A stretch of 40,858 nt of DNA from an uncultured Clostridia bacterium (GTDB lineage Bacteria; Bacillota; Clostridia; Lachnospirales; Lachnospiraceae). Positions 29,201 through 39,303 of this stretch are shown piece by piece. The stretch spans positions 1 through 40,858 of the forward strand of contig CAMVIN010000007.1 of the NCBI GenBank assembly GCA_947167565.1, given 5' to 3'. The translations under genes were made by a program, and so were the position numbers. The notes under the pieces are model-generated. The model worked only from the letters and a program-made list of their open reading frames with translations. It was not told the DNA's origin and did not search any database. Every line of letters begins with the position of its first letter. Within the stretch, counting starts at the first letter, position 1.

Positions 29201-30037
29201 TTATTTTTCCCATCCCGCCGGCAGAACACAAGTGCCGCCGATTTTATTATGTTTCCACTGGTTATTCTGCTCAGTATATGCCGTCACTGTCATGTACTGA
29301 CGATAGTTCGCAGTCTTCAAGGAACGGTAGATTTTCTTGAGCGGAACCCAGTGGCGATTGTGATTCGGATCTCCCGAATCCGTCAAAAAAATCTCATCGG
29401 TCTGCTCATTATAGAGAAACAGCACTACATAGTGACCGGGCGTACTTTTCCAATAACAGGTACTATCCTCGCTGCTCACTACAACAAGACACGCCTTGGA
29501 ATTTTTTACAATTTGTTGAAAATCTTTATATTTCTTCGGTTTTTTCCCTACTTCACAGGTGAATCCGGCATACTGCAGGGTATCCCGCATATAAGGCCAG
29601 TCAATCGCTCCACCACCGCCGTATTCCGTCATTTTTTTTGCATATTTGTACATATCAATCGGCGAACAGCGATAATCCGTCAGCGAACAGTAAATGTTCG
29701 CCATGCAACAGAGTCCGCAGCCGAAGCCCCCAAATGAGCCGCCATCATACAGTGTATTTCCCCATTTGCCCGACCAGTCAAGTCTCGCTTTCCACGACCT
29801 CGGTCCCTGGAGAAAAGAAGCAATTTTCTCCGTCGGGTCGCCGTTCTCCTGCACCGGCTCTTCTGTCGGCGCTGTCTCAACGACTGCATCAGAAGGCGCA
29901 ATTGTAGCCTCCGCACCGGTTGATGTCTCGGTTTCCTTTTCCTTAAATCGGCCCGGATAAACAATGACAGCAAAAAAGAAGAGCACAACCAACGCTACTA
30001 TCCCATGAAAAAGTCGCTTTCTTCGTTTTTTGGTCAT
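29201..30037 (-). CDS. Membrane-anchored/secreted C39-like peptidase-fold protein (copy 1)
   Basis: N-terminal TM; SFGGFGCGLCCMANIY (Cys), TPGHYVVLF (His), LTDSGD (Asp); closely similar to 30078-31091. Confidence 0.75.
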   Translation of the reverse strand: MTKKRRKRLFHGIVALVVLFFFAVIVYPGRFKEKETETSTGAEATIAPSDAVVETAPTEEPVQENGDPTEKIASFLQGPRSWKARLDWSGKWGNTLYDGGSFGGFGCGLCCMANIYCSLTDYRCSPIDMYKYAKKMTEYGGGGAIDWPYMRDTLQYAGFTCEVGKKPKKYKDFQQIVKNSKACLVVVSSEDSTCYWKSTPGHYVVLFLYNEQTDEIFLTDSGDPNHNRHWVPLKKIYRSLKTANYRQYMTVTAYTEQNNQWKHNKIGGTCVLPAGWEK

Positions 30038-30077
30038 ACTCTTCCCCCCTCACATAATAGATATCACCAGGAGAGAC

Positions 30078-31091
30078 TCACTTCCCCGCTTTCCAGTTTG
30101 TAGGAAGGATACACTCACCGGTAAATACAGTATTTCTCCAGGTATCTGCCTGTTTGCTATAACCGGTAATATAAATGTACTGTCTCTCGCTGCTTGTCTT
30201 GAGTGAATTATATACATCTTCCAGAGCAACCCACTGTCTGTTAAGTCCATGTCCGCCTGAATCAGCAAGAAACACCTGATCCGTCTTCTTATCATAAAGG
30301 AACAGCGTTACATAGTGCCCCGACGTATGCTTCCATATACTTTTCTTATTACTATTGTTCACCAACACAATCATCGCCTTCGAATTCGCCATAAGTTCTT
30401 GAAATGCCTTGTACTCTTTCGGTTTCACACCGGAGAATGCTGTAAATCCGGTCTGATCAAGAACTGACATCATCTGTGACCACGCAATCGCACCGGCTCC
30501 CCGATACGAGGTCTTCTCTTCGGCGTAAGCCCGCATATCTAACGGCGAGCAACGATATTTTGACAGCGAACTGTATACATTGGCGAGCGAACAGAGCCCG
30601 CAGCCAAAAGAACCAAATGTACGCTTTTTAAAGACCTTATCCCCCCAGTCGCCCGACCATGTATAGCCGGACTCATACGAGAGCGAGCCCTGATAATAGC
30701 TCACAATCTTGTCCGTCTTATTCGATATATTGGCCGGTACCGGAAGCGAAACTCTTTTCGGTGTAGCCGTCGGTGTCGGCTTTGGTGTTGCCGTCGGTTT
30801 TGGTGTCGGCTTCGGTGTCGGCTTTGGTGTCGGTGTTGGCGATGGCGTAGGTGTAATCTGCTTTTTAAAATACTTTTTCTTTACCTGCACATGTGTCCCT
30901 GACAAATCCGGAACAACGGCAGCCACAGAAACCGTTCCCTTTGGCGGTCCGTCATATTTCAGCGCATTTGCCCTCGCCCGGTCCATATGTATCCCCGCTG
31001 CATAGATCAGCAGGATTGCCAGAACCAGAACACCCAAAACAACTATCTGAATCAATAATTTGTACTTTGATTTTCTCACCTTAACGCTCAT
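30078..31091 (-). CDS. Membrane-anchored/secreted C39-like peptidase-fold protein (copy 2) with Pro/Thr/Lys linker
   Basis: N-terminal TM; PTPSPTPTPKPTPKPTPKPTATPKPTPTATPK linker; SFGSFGCGLCSLANVY, TSGHYVTLF, LADSGG. Confidence 0.75.
   Translation of the reverse strand: MSVKVRKSKYKLLIQIVVLGVLVLAILLIYAAGIHMDRARANALKYDGPPKGTVSVAAVVPDLSGTHVQVKKKYFKKQITPTPSPTPTPKPTPKPTPKPTATPKPTPTATPKRVSLPVPANISNKTDKIVSYYQGSLSYESGYTWSGDWGDKVFKKRTFGSFGCGLCSLANVYSSLSKYRCSPLDMRAYAEEKTSYRGAGAIAWSQMMSVLDQTGFTAFSGVKPKEYKAFQELMANSKAMIVLVNNSNKKSIWKHTSGHYVTLFLYDKKTDQVFLADSGGHGLNRQWVALEDVYNSLKTSSERQYIYITGYSKQADTWRNTVFTGECILPTNWKAGK
30759..30856. repeat. Short-period repeat encoding the TPKPTPKP linker
   Basis: GGTGTCGG-type 6-12 bp units repeated across about 100 bp. 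Confidence 0.85.
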
Positions 31092-31115
31092 CCCCTAGTT
31101 TTATCCTTTTATCTT

Positions 31116-32504
31116 TTAAAACGCAAACTTATCTGCAAAATATGACTTCAGTTCGGAAATCTTTACGCGCTCCTGCTCCATCGTATCGCGGTCACGTACC
31201 GTTACCATTCCGTCTTCTTCTGAATCAAAGTCATAAGTCACACAGAACGGTGTACCAATCTCGTCCTGACGACGATAACGCTTTCCAATATTTCCTCTGT
31301 CATCATATTCACAGTTGTATTCTTTACTAAGTTCCTCAAATACTTTTTCGGCATTTTCGTTTAATTTTTTAGAGAGTGGAAGCACTCCAATTTTTACCGG
31401 TGCGAGAGCCGGATGAAAATGAAGAACTGTTCTGACATCTCCCTCACCAATTTCCTCCTCGTCATATGCACTGCAGAGGAATGCAAGCGTCACACGGTCT
31501 GCCCCCAGTGACGGCTCAATCACATATGGAATATATTTTTCTTTTCTCTCATCATCAAAATATGTCATATCCTCGCCCGATGTGTTCTGGTGCTGTGTCA
31601 AATCATAATCCGTACGATCGGCAATTCCCCACAGTTCACCCCAGCCAAACGGGAAGAGGAACTCAATATCACTTGTCGCCTTGCTATAGAAAGAAAGTTC
31701 TTCCTGATCATGGTCTCTTACGCGCATCTCGTCTTCTTTAATGCCCAATGTCTGAAGCCAGTTGATACAGAACTCTTTCCAATATTTGAACCACTCGAGG
31801 TCAGTATCCGGCACACAGAAAAATTCCAGTTCCATCTGCTCAAATTCGCGGGTACGGAAAGTAAAGTTACCCGGTGTAATCTCATTTCGGAACGACTTAC
31901 CAATCTGCCCAATACCAAATGGCACCTTCTTACGGGATGTTCTCTGAACATTCTTAAAATTCACGAAAATCCCCTGTGCGGTCTCCGGGCGAAGGTACAC
32001 CGTATTCTTCGCATCCTCGGTAACACCCTGGAATGTCTTAAACATCAAGTTGAACTGACGGATATCTGTAAAATTGTGCTTGCCACAACTCGGACATGCC
32101 ACTTTATGCTCCTCGATGAATCCCTCCATCTTTTCTTTGTCCCAGCCATCAATCGAGCCATCAAGTTCAATACTATTCTTGCCCGCAAAATCTTCAATCA
32201 ACTGGTCAGCACGAAAACGCTCATGACACTCCTTGCAGTCCATCAAAGGATCCGAAAAGCCTCCTAAATGTCCGGAAGCAACCCATGTCTGCGGATTCAT
32301 CAAAATCGCACAGTCCACACCGACATTGTATTTATTCTCCTGAATAAACTTCTGCCACCATGCTTTCTTTACATTATTTTTTAATTCAACTCCGAGATTA
32401 CCATAATCCCATGTATTCGCCAACCCACCATATATTTCAGAACCCGGATAAATAAATCCTCTGCTCTTCGCCAGAGCCACAATCTTGTCCATTGTCTTTT
32501 CCAT
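31116..32504 (-). CDS. glyQS: Glycyl-tRNA synthetase (single-chain type)
   Basis: [66 protein letters not shown]. Confidence 0.95.
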   Translation of the reverse strand: MEKTMDKIVALAKSRGFIYPGSEIYGGLANTWDYGNLGVELKNNVKKAWWQKFIQENKYNVGVDCAILMNPQTWVASGHLGGFSDPLMDCKECHERFRADQLIEDFAGKNSIELDGSIDGWDKEKMEGFIEEHKVACPSCGKHNFTDIRQFNLMFKTFQGVTEDAKNTVYLRPETAQGIFVNFKNVQRTSRKKVPFGIGQIGKSFRNEITPGNFTFRTREFEQMELEFFCVPDTDLEWFKYWKEFCINWLQTLGIKEDEMRVRDHDQEELSFYSKATSDIEFLFPFGWGELWGIADRTDYDLTQHQNTSGEDMTYFDDERKEKYIPYVIEPSLGADRVTLAFLCSAYDEEEIGEGDVRTVLHFHPALAPVKIGVLPLSKKLNENAEKVFEELSKEYNCEYDDRGNIGKRYRRQDEIGTPFCVTYDFDSEEDGMVTVRDRDTMEQERVKISELKSYFADKFAF

Positions 32505-32567
32505 TGAAAAAATCCTCCATGTCCTTACATTAATAATCATTTCCGTTTAAAGAGACGGTTAAACTTT

Positions 32568-32596
32568 ATTATACAAGGTTATGTGGGATTTTTCAA
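32568..32596 (-). promoter_or_regulatory. Predicted glyQS promoter
   Basis: Minus strand TTGAAA-N17-TATAAT; the -35 overlaps the stop codon of the hsdR remnant. Confidence 0.75.
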
Positions 32597-33912
32597 GCAC
32601 TAATCCTGCTTTGTCCGAAATCCTCCATTCCGGCATATTTTTGTGCTAATTTATTCTCGTTTGCCAGTTCGCCGTCCTTAAAGTTAAAGACCTCATACTT
32701 TACATCATCGAAGCCAACAAACCACTTAACCGCAAACTTTTCTATTTCTTTATCAATCGCATTGTATCTCATTTCGTTGATGAGAACAGACATATCCTGT
32801 CCTGCAAACCTTATCTTATCATTTTCGAGTTCATCCAAAACCTGCATAAGTATATCACTGAGTCCCGGATTATCTTCTGCGTATTCACTCACAATTTTCC
32901 GAAGTTCTATCAGTTTATGTTCAAATTCAGCTTTGTCAAATGTATCGCTCTCATGTAAGAAATCAACAAATCCCTGCAACAGTTCTACAATGTATTCAAA
33001 ATCAATTTTAAATTTGCTGTATGCCACCAGGTCATAATCATCTACGATAACTGTTTCATCCGGATTCTCCGTTTTTTCTTTTTTAATATTTCTAAAATAT
33101 TCTTGTACGCTGCTGCATAATTCTCATAATCATCCTGCGAAAAATCAAGATTCTCTATTATCTTCGGACTGTAGGTAGAAAATGACTTTAAGTGCGCAAA
33201 ATCATGATCTAAGTCTCTAAACAAATGCACAAAGGATTGCATCTGCTTTTTGGAAAGATTCAGAGCATCTTCCAAACCCACCCTTGGAATAAAGAACCAG
33301 GGCATCATTTATCTTTTGCTTATATTCCTTCGGCGAGCGAAATGTGACAATCTGGCCATATTCTTTATTCGTATCAAATAAACGATTGGTCCTGGAAAAC
33401 GCCTGTATAAGACCTTGAGGGCTCATTGACGGCCTGTCAATGTAAAGCGTCGAAAGGCACGGTGCATCAAAGCCAGTAAGCAGACGGTCAACAACGATTA
33501 CCAGGTCAATCTGCTGTTCTCTGTCACAATATCGCTTTTCTTTTCTCGCCAAGCGGTCATTAAGGTTATTGTTATAAGCAGCAAGTCCCTCAAGCTGATA
33601 GGACGTTCCAAAAATGCCATTGTAATATGCTAAATATCGACTCATAGCTTTTTGATTATCCATAGAAGATTCCTCGTTTTCAGAAACAGAAAATGTAATC
33701 GCAACTTTCGGAAAGTCCGGCAATGCACGCTTTATTTCTTCATTAATTTTCAGTTCATCTTCTCCTGCTTTTATTTTAAGAAGAAGATCATAGTATTTCT
33801 GAGCTACAGCAATCGATTCAACAGTAAGCATAGCCTCATAAGATTTTCCTCTGCCATTTCTTCTTCCTCCAATTCCAATCTTCACTCTGCCAAAATCACG
33901 AAATTGTTCCAC
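32593..33912 (-). pseudogene. Type I restriction endonuclease subunit R (HsdR) remnant, 5'-truncated with at least two frameshifts
   Basis: Three ORFs (33217-33912, 33042-33308, 32593-33027) in different frames read consecutively as HsdR motor/C-terminal sequence: IDLVIVVDRLLTGFDAPCLSTLYIDRPSMSPQGLIQAFSRTNRLF; frame change near INDALVLYSKGG/GLEDALNLS and at an A-rich tract near 33060-33075. Confidence 0.85.
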
Positions 33913-34802
33913 GATTTTTTCATCGACATAAGAATGTCTTCATCTGAAAATTGTTTGTACTTCCCTGTATTCTCATCAATTGTCTGCTCACAGGACATAA
34001 ACCAGTGGGCGTTCATCTTGCATTTGGTCATCCCTTTATAATATTTCTTTTCTTCCCGGATATTTTTCACTCTGATTTTGCCATCTTTCAATGAGAAATC
34101 CTGCATGCGCTCTGTTGTGTCCTTCGCTGAAGTATGTGTGCGGTCCGTCACCGTGTAATGCCATGTCTCTGTATTTTTGTCATAGTAAACCGGTGCATCG
34201 ACAGAAGCCGTCAGGGCATCTCCCCACACATACCACAAATCCGGCATTCTCACCTCGCCGTCACTGTCCTTCGACACTATCTTGCAGAGATTGAGCTGTT
34301 GTCTGTCTTCATCCACTTCCAGATATTGATTGCTAAAAATATAGCCATTTCCATTTGTCTCACTGGAGATAACTTCAAGTCGCCCATTCCGATCCAAATC
34401 GGTAATCATGTATTTGGTATACGGCTCAAAATTAAAATAAACTCCCACTTGATCTGTCTGTGCAGTAATATCTTCTCTCGCCATCCACATATCACGGTTT
34501 TCCCAAATCAGCAAAAGCTGATCGTCATAATAATCCAATTTAGAATCTGTCTCTTCCGATGAGGCGTTACTCTCTACAATGCGGACGGTCACATTACCGC
34601 CGGACACCACCTCATCACCCTCTCCGGAATTGTTAATTCCGGAATTATTTACCGCAGAGCCGCTCGCCGCCACACTGCTCCCCGTTGCACTGTCCTGCAT
34701 TTTCTCCTGCCCGGAAGAACCACAGCCGCCAAGCACCATAACAAAGGCGGTGCATGAAAGCAGACACCCTAACGTCACTATTCTATGTACGTAATCTCTC
34801 AT
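33882..34802 (-). CDS. Lipoprotein, function unknown
   Basis: LSCTAFVMVLGGCGSS lipobox; single long ORF overlapping the SRPBCC gene by 4 nt; C-terminus runs into hsdR-derived sequence. Confidence 0.65.
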   Translation of the reverse strand: MRDYVHRIVTLGCLLSCTAFVMVLGGCGSSGQEKMQDSATGSSVAASGSAVNNSGINNSGEGDEVVSGGNVTVRIVESNASSEETDSKLDYYDDQLLLIWENRDMWMAREDITAQTDQVGVYFNFEPYTKYMITDLDRNGRLEVISSETNGNGYIFSNQYLEVDEDRQQLNLCKIVSKDSDGEVRMPDLWYVWGDALTASVDAPVYYDKNTETWHYTVTDRTHTSAKDTTERMQDFSLKDGKIRVKNIREEKKYYKGMTKCKMNAHWFMSCEQTIDENTGKYKQFSDEDILMSMKKSWNNFVILAE

Positions 34803-35197
34803 TTTTTATTCTCCAATGCTTTTTGCAAATCCTCCAAATATTCGGCATGTCGAATTCTCATAGCCGCCTTGACAAACGGCTTCATAAACGCTTTACTTAC
34901 CATGCCCTCCAGAGAATAATCCGCCGTCGTAACCCCGTCTTCTTCTGTCAGAATCATGGTCGTGAAACCATGTATATTTTCATTTTGAAACTCAAGTGTA
35001 ATACTCTTTAATTCCTCCAGTTCCGTAATTTTATACGATGTGCGATATCCTTCTTTATTTATCTCTGTAAAGCATCTCTCTGATGTCATCTCGATTTCTC
35101 TGACATCTCTTCGCCATGAAAAATCCGAAATATTACTCACTACTTCCCAAACCTTTTCCGCCTCACATGAGAAAGTCGCCTTGTTTGTCAACTGCAT
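34799..35197 (-). CDS. SRPBCC (START-like) family protein
   Basis: MQLTNKATFSCEAEKVWEVVSNISDFSWRRDVREIEM... resembles polyketide-cyclase/START-like proteins; AGGAGGTGATG upstream. Confidence 0.7.
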   Translation of the reverse strand: MQLTNKATFSCEAEKVWEVVSNISDFSWRRDVREIEMTSERCFTEINKEGYRTSYKITELEELKSITLEFQNENIHGFTTMILTEEDGVTTADYSLEGMVSKAFMKPFVKAAMRIRHAEYLEDLQKALENKK

Positions 35198-35275
35198 ACC
35201 ACATCACCTCCTGCAAAATAAACTTAATACCATCATTTTACCCTAAACATAATTATTTTTCAACAATAACAAACA

Positions 35276-35303
35276 GGCTGCTATCCGAAATGGAACAGCA
35301 GCC
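35276..35303 (-). terminator. Hairpin downstream of the AIM24-family gene
   Basis: Minus strand GGCTGCTGTTCCATTTCGGATAGCAGCC followed by TGTTTGTT. Confidence 0.55.
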
Positions 35304-35335
35304 CTTTCTTTTGAATATACCAACATTTTATGTCA

Positions 35336-36010
35336 TCAGTTTGACTTGCCCGGAATATAAGTACCAATCACCTGAGCCGTCTTAGAAATCGGCATTGTCT
35401 GAAGGACAATTTTACCCGGACCGGTTACAACGGTATTGAACAGGCCCTCTCCGCCGAGGAACATGTTCTTAACGCCCTTAACCATCACAACATCCAAAGA
35501 GCATGTAGCGTCCATCGCTACCAGATAACCGGTATCCACTATCATCTTCTCTCCGGCTGCCAATTCATATTCTTTTGCAGAGCCGTCAATCTCAATCAGC
35601 ACAGTTCCATTACCGGTAAACTTCTGCATGATAAACCCTTCACCGCCAAAGAAACCACCGGCAATCTTTTTCTGGAAGAAAACAGACATTTCCACTCCTT
35701 CATCGGATGCAAGGAAACTTCCCTTCTGAGCAATGATGCTGTTACCATTCAACTCATATGCGCGAATATCTCCCGGGAACGAAGAAGCAAATGCGATTTC
35801 TCCGCTCTGCTTTGCCACATAATGATTGCGGAACAGACTCTCGCCGGAAAGTGCTCTGCCAAACATCTTGCCGAGTCCGCCGCCCTCTGTCTTCATTTCA
35901 ATTCCCTGAGTCATCCACGACATAGCGCCTCCCTCGCAGTAAACGCCCTGTCCACTCTCCATTTTTACAATCGCCGCCGGCAGATTGCCTCCAATAATTT
36001 CGTAGTTCAT
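35336..36010 (-). CDS. AIM24 / TIGR00266 family protein
   Basis: MNYEIIGGNLPAAIVKMESGQGVYCEGGAMSWMTQGIEMKT...GGEGFIMQKFTGNGTVLIEIDG...LFNTVVTGPGKIVLQTMP. Confidence 0.9.
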   Translation of the reverse strand: MNYEIIGGNLPAAIVKMESGQGVYCEGGAMSWMTQGIEMKTEGGGLGKMFGRALSGESLFRNHYVAKQSGEIAFASSFPGDIRAYELNGNSIIAQKGSFLASDEGVEMSVFFQKKIAGGFFGGEGFIMQKFTGNGTVLIEIDGSAKEYELAAGEKMIVDTGYLVAMDATCSLDVVMVKGVKNMFLGGEGLFNTVVTGPGKIVLQTMPISKTAQVIGTYIPGKSN

Positions 36011-36072
36011 GTTAGTACCTCTCTTTCTGTTATTTATGATATCACGCAACGGTTCAGCAAGGTGCTGAATCG

Positions 36073-39000
36073 TTACAATATCTTCTCAATAAGTTCAACA
36101 CATGCATCTATATCCATACTCTCTATGGTTTGATACAATTCTTTCATGTGTTCCTGCTGCTCTTCCGGATACGAGAAAGATTTGAGTTTACCTTCGATTT
36201 CTTCCATGGTATCCATGTCCAGATCTTCACACGCCTGCGACAGGTTACGGAGAAGTTCCGTCAGTTCCTCACCGGAAATCTCCGGCTTGTCGGTGTCATC
36301 CTCATCTTCCTCAAAATAAGGAGCAAGTTTATCCAGCAACTCTCTGTATGCCCCCAGCAGTTCTTCCGTCTTCTCATGAATCAGTTCAACATTCTGTTCA
36401 TTGCCGGCATGTTCCAGCCGCTCAGCCATATCGCCGAGCTCATAGCCGCCAATCTGCCTTGAACCGCTCTTTAAGGCGTGAACCTTAATCGTGTAGGTCG
36501 GCCAGTCCTCTTCTTCATAAGCCCTGCGTATGTTATTGTATTCAGAATCTCCGACCTTATAATATTCATTTACAATCTTGCGGTAAACGGCAGGAGAACC
36601 AATCGCCTCTAATGCACTTTCACTATCGAGACCATCAAAGGAAACGGCTGCTGCTTCTTCACCATTTGCCTCCGACAAATCAACGGCCGCACCTTCCTGA
36701 ATCTTAGACTCCGGCAGCCACTGTTTCACCTTCGCAACAATTTCCCGGACATCAATCGGCTTCGCAACAAAATCGTTCATGCCCTCTTTCAGGAACATTT
36801 CCTTTGCGCCCTCCATCGCATTGGCGGTGACAGCAAGAATCGGAACATCCTTTGCGGAAGGTATTGTTTCACGAATCACACGTGTTGTCTCGATACCATC
36901 CATCTCCGGCATCATGTGATCCATCAAAACAAGATCATACGGTTCACTCTGCAATTTACTGATTGCCTCTTTACCGCTTGTGGCTGAATCCAACTGTGCC
37001 TGCAGCGGATGTAACAGCCCCTCGGCAATCGTGATGTTGACTGCATTGTCATCTACAATAAGAATCTTTGCGTCCGGTGTAATAAAATCAATCATAAATG
37101 AGCCGCCGGCATCCGCTGTTATTTGACGCACTTCTTTGTCATTTAACATCATAACCATTGCAAGAATCGTCTCCGGACGTCTCATAATGCGCAGATTCGG
37201 CTGGTCTGTCGTAAATTCAGAATCAAAATTAACCAGCACAATACCGGTACAATCTTTATATTTATCCAAAAATGCGAGCACCTTTTCTCCATAATCCTCC
37301 TCTTTAAAGAAGAGAAAATCTCTCTCTCCTGTCGGCCGATATTCGTCCAGAGAACGAATCATTCTTCCATCAACATGGAGTTTGCGCATATCTTCAATAA
37401 ACCCATCCGACATCAGATTGGCCTCATCCAGACAGAAGGTGTGCTTTGTCTGTGCGTCCTCTACAACAAGGTCTGACGATGCATCCAAAACTTTCTGAGG
37501 TATTGTAAAATAGAAATCAGAGCCCTTGCCGTACTCACTTGTCACTCCAATACTTCCGCCCATTGCCTGGCAAAGACTCTTTGAAATCGCAAGGCCGAGG
37601 CCGGTTCCTTCCACGGAACGGTTTCTCTTAGAATCAACCTGCTGAAAACTTTCAAAAAGTTTTGTCAAATCTTCTTTCTTGATTCCGGCACCAGTATCAA
37701 TGACATGATAGGTCATGTTCACTTCTTCGTCCGAAATCTTTTCACAGGATACCCGGACACAAACAATCCCCTGCTTGGTAAACTTAATCGCATTATTCGC
37801 TAAATTAATAATAATCTGACGAATACGCATGGCATCTCCCTCCAGCGCATGAGGAATATCCGTATCTGCCGTCACAAACAGTTCCAGTTCCTTGTCTCCG
37901 ATTCGCGTCACCAGTACATTGGCAATATCATTGAGCTCAGAAAGCGGTTCATAGTACTCAGGAATGATTTCCATTTTCCCGGCCTCTATCTTGGAAAAAT
38001 CAAGAATATCATTAATAATATTCAAAAGATTGCGTCCGGAATTCTTTATCTGTGACAGATAATCCATAACCTGGGGAGTCAGTTCCTCGCGCATAGCAAT
38101 CTCAGCCATACCGATAACCGCATTCATCGGTGTGCGGATTTCATGGGACATATTGGCAAGAAAGTCAGATTTCATCTTTGCCGCCCGCTCAAGTTCTTCA
38201 TTCGCCATTTTCATTGCTCTCATCTGAAGAATTGACTTCGTTGTATCGTGAAGCGTATAGATTGTCCCCACATGCGAATGCTGCCCGTCAATCTGTGTTT
38301 TCCTCGTCTTAAAATAAATCGTTCCCCCATCGCTCTCAAAGGAAATCACTTCCAGATTGTCTACCATAATCGTGTCAGAAATCCACGCATCCAGTTTTTC
38401 CTTATCCTGAAAACTAATAAGCAAATCTTCCGGAAGTGTATTTTTCAGCAAAGCATTCATATGAATCAAATCATCATATTCATCATACACAAGAAAACCA
38501 TCACTCATCTCATTGGCAAAACTCATAATTGACCAGTCACGGAACTTTCTCACAGAATAAAAATGAGCGAGATACAGCGTAACTACACAGACGATATTCA
38601 TGGCCAGACTGAAAACCCATACCGGCCGGGAATGCACAAATGAATCGAGTTCCATCCCCGCCAGGATTGCCTGAAGAACAATCAGGACAATATATTTCAG
38701 CCGGAACATAGAGGCAGAACGGATGCAATACAGAATCAGAGCCGCAAAAATAATCACGGTACTCACGATCGCCAGTATTCGATATGCCTTAAAACTATAA
38801 AACACATAATCCGCCCGCGCATCACCCGCAACCCACCAGGTTCTTCCGAGAAAAATGTGCTTAGAAAAAAACATAATCCGGTTGCCAAAATAGGTTCCCG
38901 CCATCATAACCGTCTGATATGCACTAATCAAAAATAGCGGAATTGCCAAAAACTTGTTGAATTTATTGTGTCCCATTTTTGTAATAGTCCAAAACACGCC

Positions 39001-39219
39001 AAAAAATAACCAGGCATAACAGAAATAATATGCCGTCAAATAGTTTTTGACATCCAATACTTTTTTTGATTGAAAAAGAAGAACACAGATCACATCGCAG
39101 ACAGCGACTATCACCGCCATAATAATAAATCCGATATTGCGCCTTTTATTCAACGCCGCTATAACTGCACAGGCCGATGACACCAGTGCTAACCCCAATA
39201 AAAAAAACTGAAAAAACAT
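36073..39219 (-). CDS. Hybrid sensor histidine kinase/response regulator with HPt domain
   Basis: N-terminal multi-TM; MSHEIRTPMNAVIGMAEIA H-box; GTGLGLAISK; receiver KILIVDDNAVN...LVLMDHMMPEMDG...AVTANAM...AKPID; HPt VHALKSGSRQIGG. Start at 39219 preceded by GGAGGGGG. Confidence 0.93.
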   Translation of the reverse strand: MFFQFFLLGLALVSSACAVIAALNKRRNIGFIIMAVIVAVCDVICVLLFQSKKVLDVKNYLTAYYFCYAWLFFGVFWTITKMGHNKFNKFLAIPLFLISAYQTVMMAGTYFGNRIMFFSKHIFLGRTWWVAGDARADYVFYSFKAYRILAIVSTVIIFAALILYCIRSASMFRLKYIVLIVLQAILAGMELDSFVHSRPVWVFSLAMNIVCVVTLYLAHFYSVRKFRDWSIMSFANEMSDGFLVYDEYDDLIHMNALLKNTLPEDLLISFQDKEKLDAWISDTIMVDNLEVISFESDGGTIYFKTRKTQIDGQHSHVGTIYTLHDTTKSILQMRAMKMANEELERAAKMKSDFLANMSHEIRTPMNAVIGMAEIAMREELTPQVMDYLSQIKNSGRNLLNIINDILDFSKIEAGKMEIIPEYYEPLSELNDIANVLVTRIGDKELELFVTADTDIPHALEGDAMRIRQIIINLANNAIKFTKQGIVCVRVSCEKISDEEVNMTYHVIDTGAGIKKEDLTKLFESFQQVDSKRNRSVEGTGLGLAISKSLCQAMGGSIGVTSEYGKGSDFYFTIPQKVLDASSDLVVEDAQTKHTFCLDEANLMSDGFIEDMRKLHVDGRMIRSLDEYRPTGERDFLFFKEEDYGEKVLAFLDKYKDCTGIVLVNFDSEFTTDQPNLRIMRRPETILAMVMMLNDKEVRQITADAGGSFMIDFITPDAKILIVDDNAVNITIAEGLLHPLQAQLDSATSGKEAISKLQSEPYDLVLMDHMMPEMDGIETTRVIRETIPSAKDVPILAVTANAMEGAKEMFLKEGMNDFVAKPIDVREIVAKVKQWLPESKIQEGAAVDLSEANGEEAAAVSFDGLDSESALEAIGSPAVYRKIVNEYYKVGDSEYNNIRRAYEEEDWPTYTIKVHALKSGSRQIGGYELGDMAERLEHAGNEQNVELIHEKTEELLGAYRELLDKLAPYFEEDEDDTDKPEISGEELTELLRNLSQACEDLDMDTMEEIEGKLKSFSYPEEQQEHMKELYQTIESMDIDACVELIEKIL

Positions 39220-39245
39220 AAACCCCCTCCAAACCTGATTTTTAC

Positions 39246-39293
39246 ACAAAAAGCCCATCCCCACATTACGCCCCAACATGCAGGGATAAGGCC
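39246..39293 (-). terminator. Possible attenuator/terminator between the TRAP SBP and the hybrid kinase
   Basis: Minus strand GCC(TT)ATCCC...GGGAT(G)GGC followed by TTTTTG; bulged stem, long loop. Confidence 0.4.
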
Positions 39294-39303
39294 TTTATAA
39301 AAA

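Noticed and set aside
30709-31005. Plus-strand ORF with GVGFGVAVGFGVGFG repeats
   Set aside because: Antisense translation of the TPKPTPKP linker of the C39-like gene.
32505-32592. T-box leader upstream of glyQS
   Set aside because: Only 88 bp between start codon and the hsdR remnant, with the promoter inside it; no room for a T-box.
36048-36074. Hairpin AACGGTTCAGCAAGGTGCTGAATCGTT overlapping the kinase stop codon
   Set aside because: No T-run on either side suited to an intrinsic terminator; too weak to call a function.
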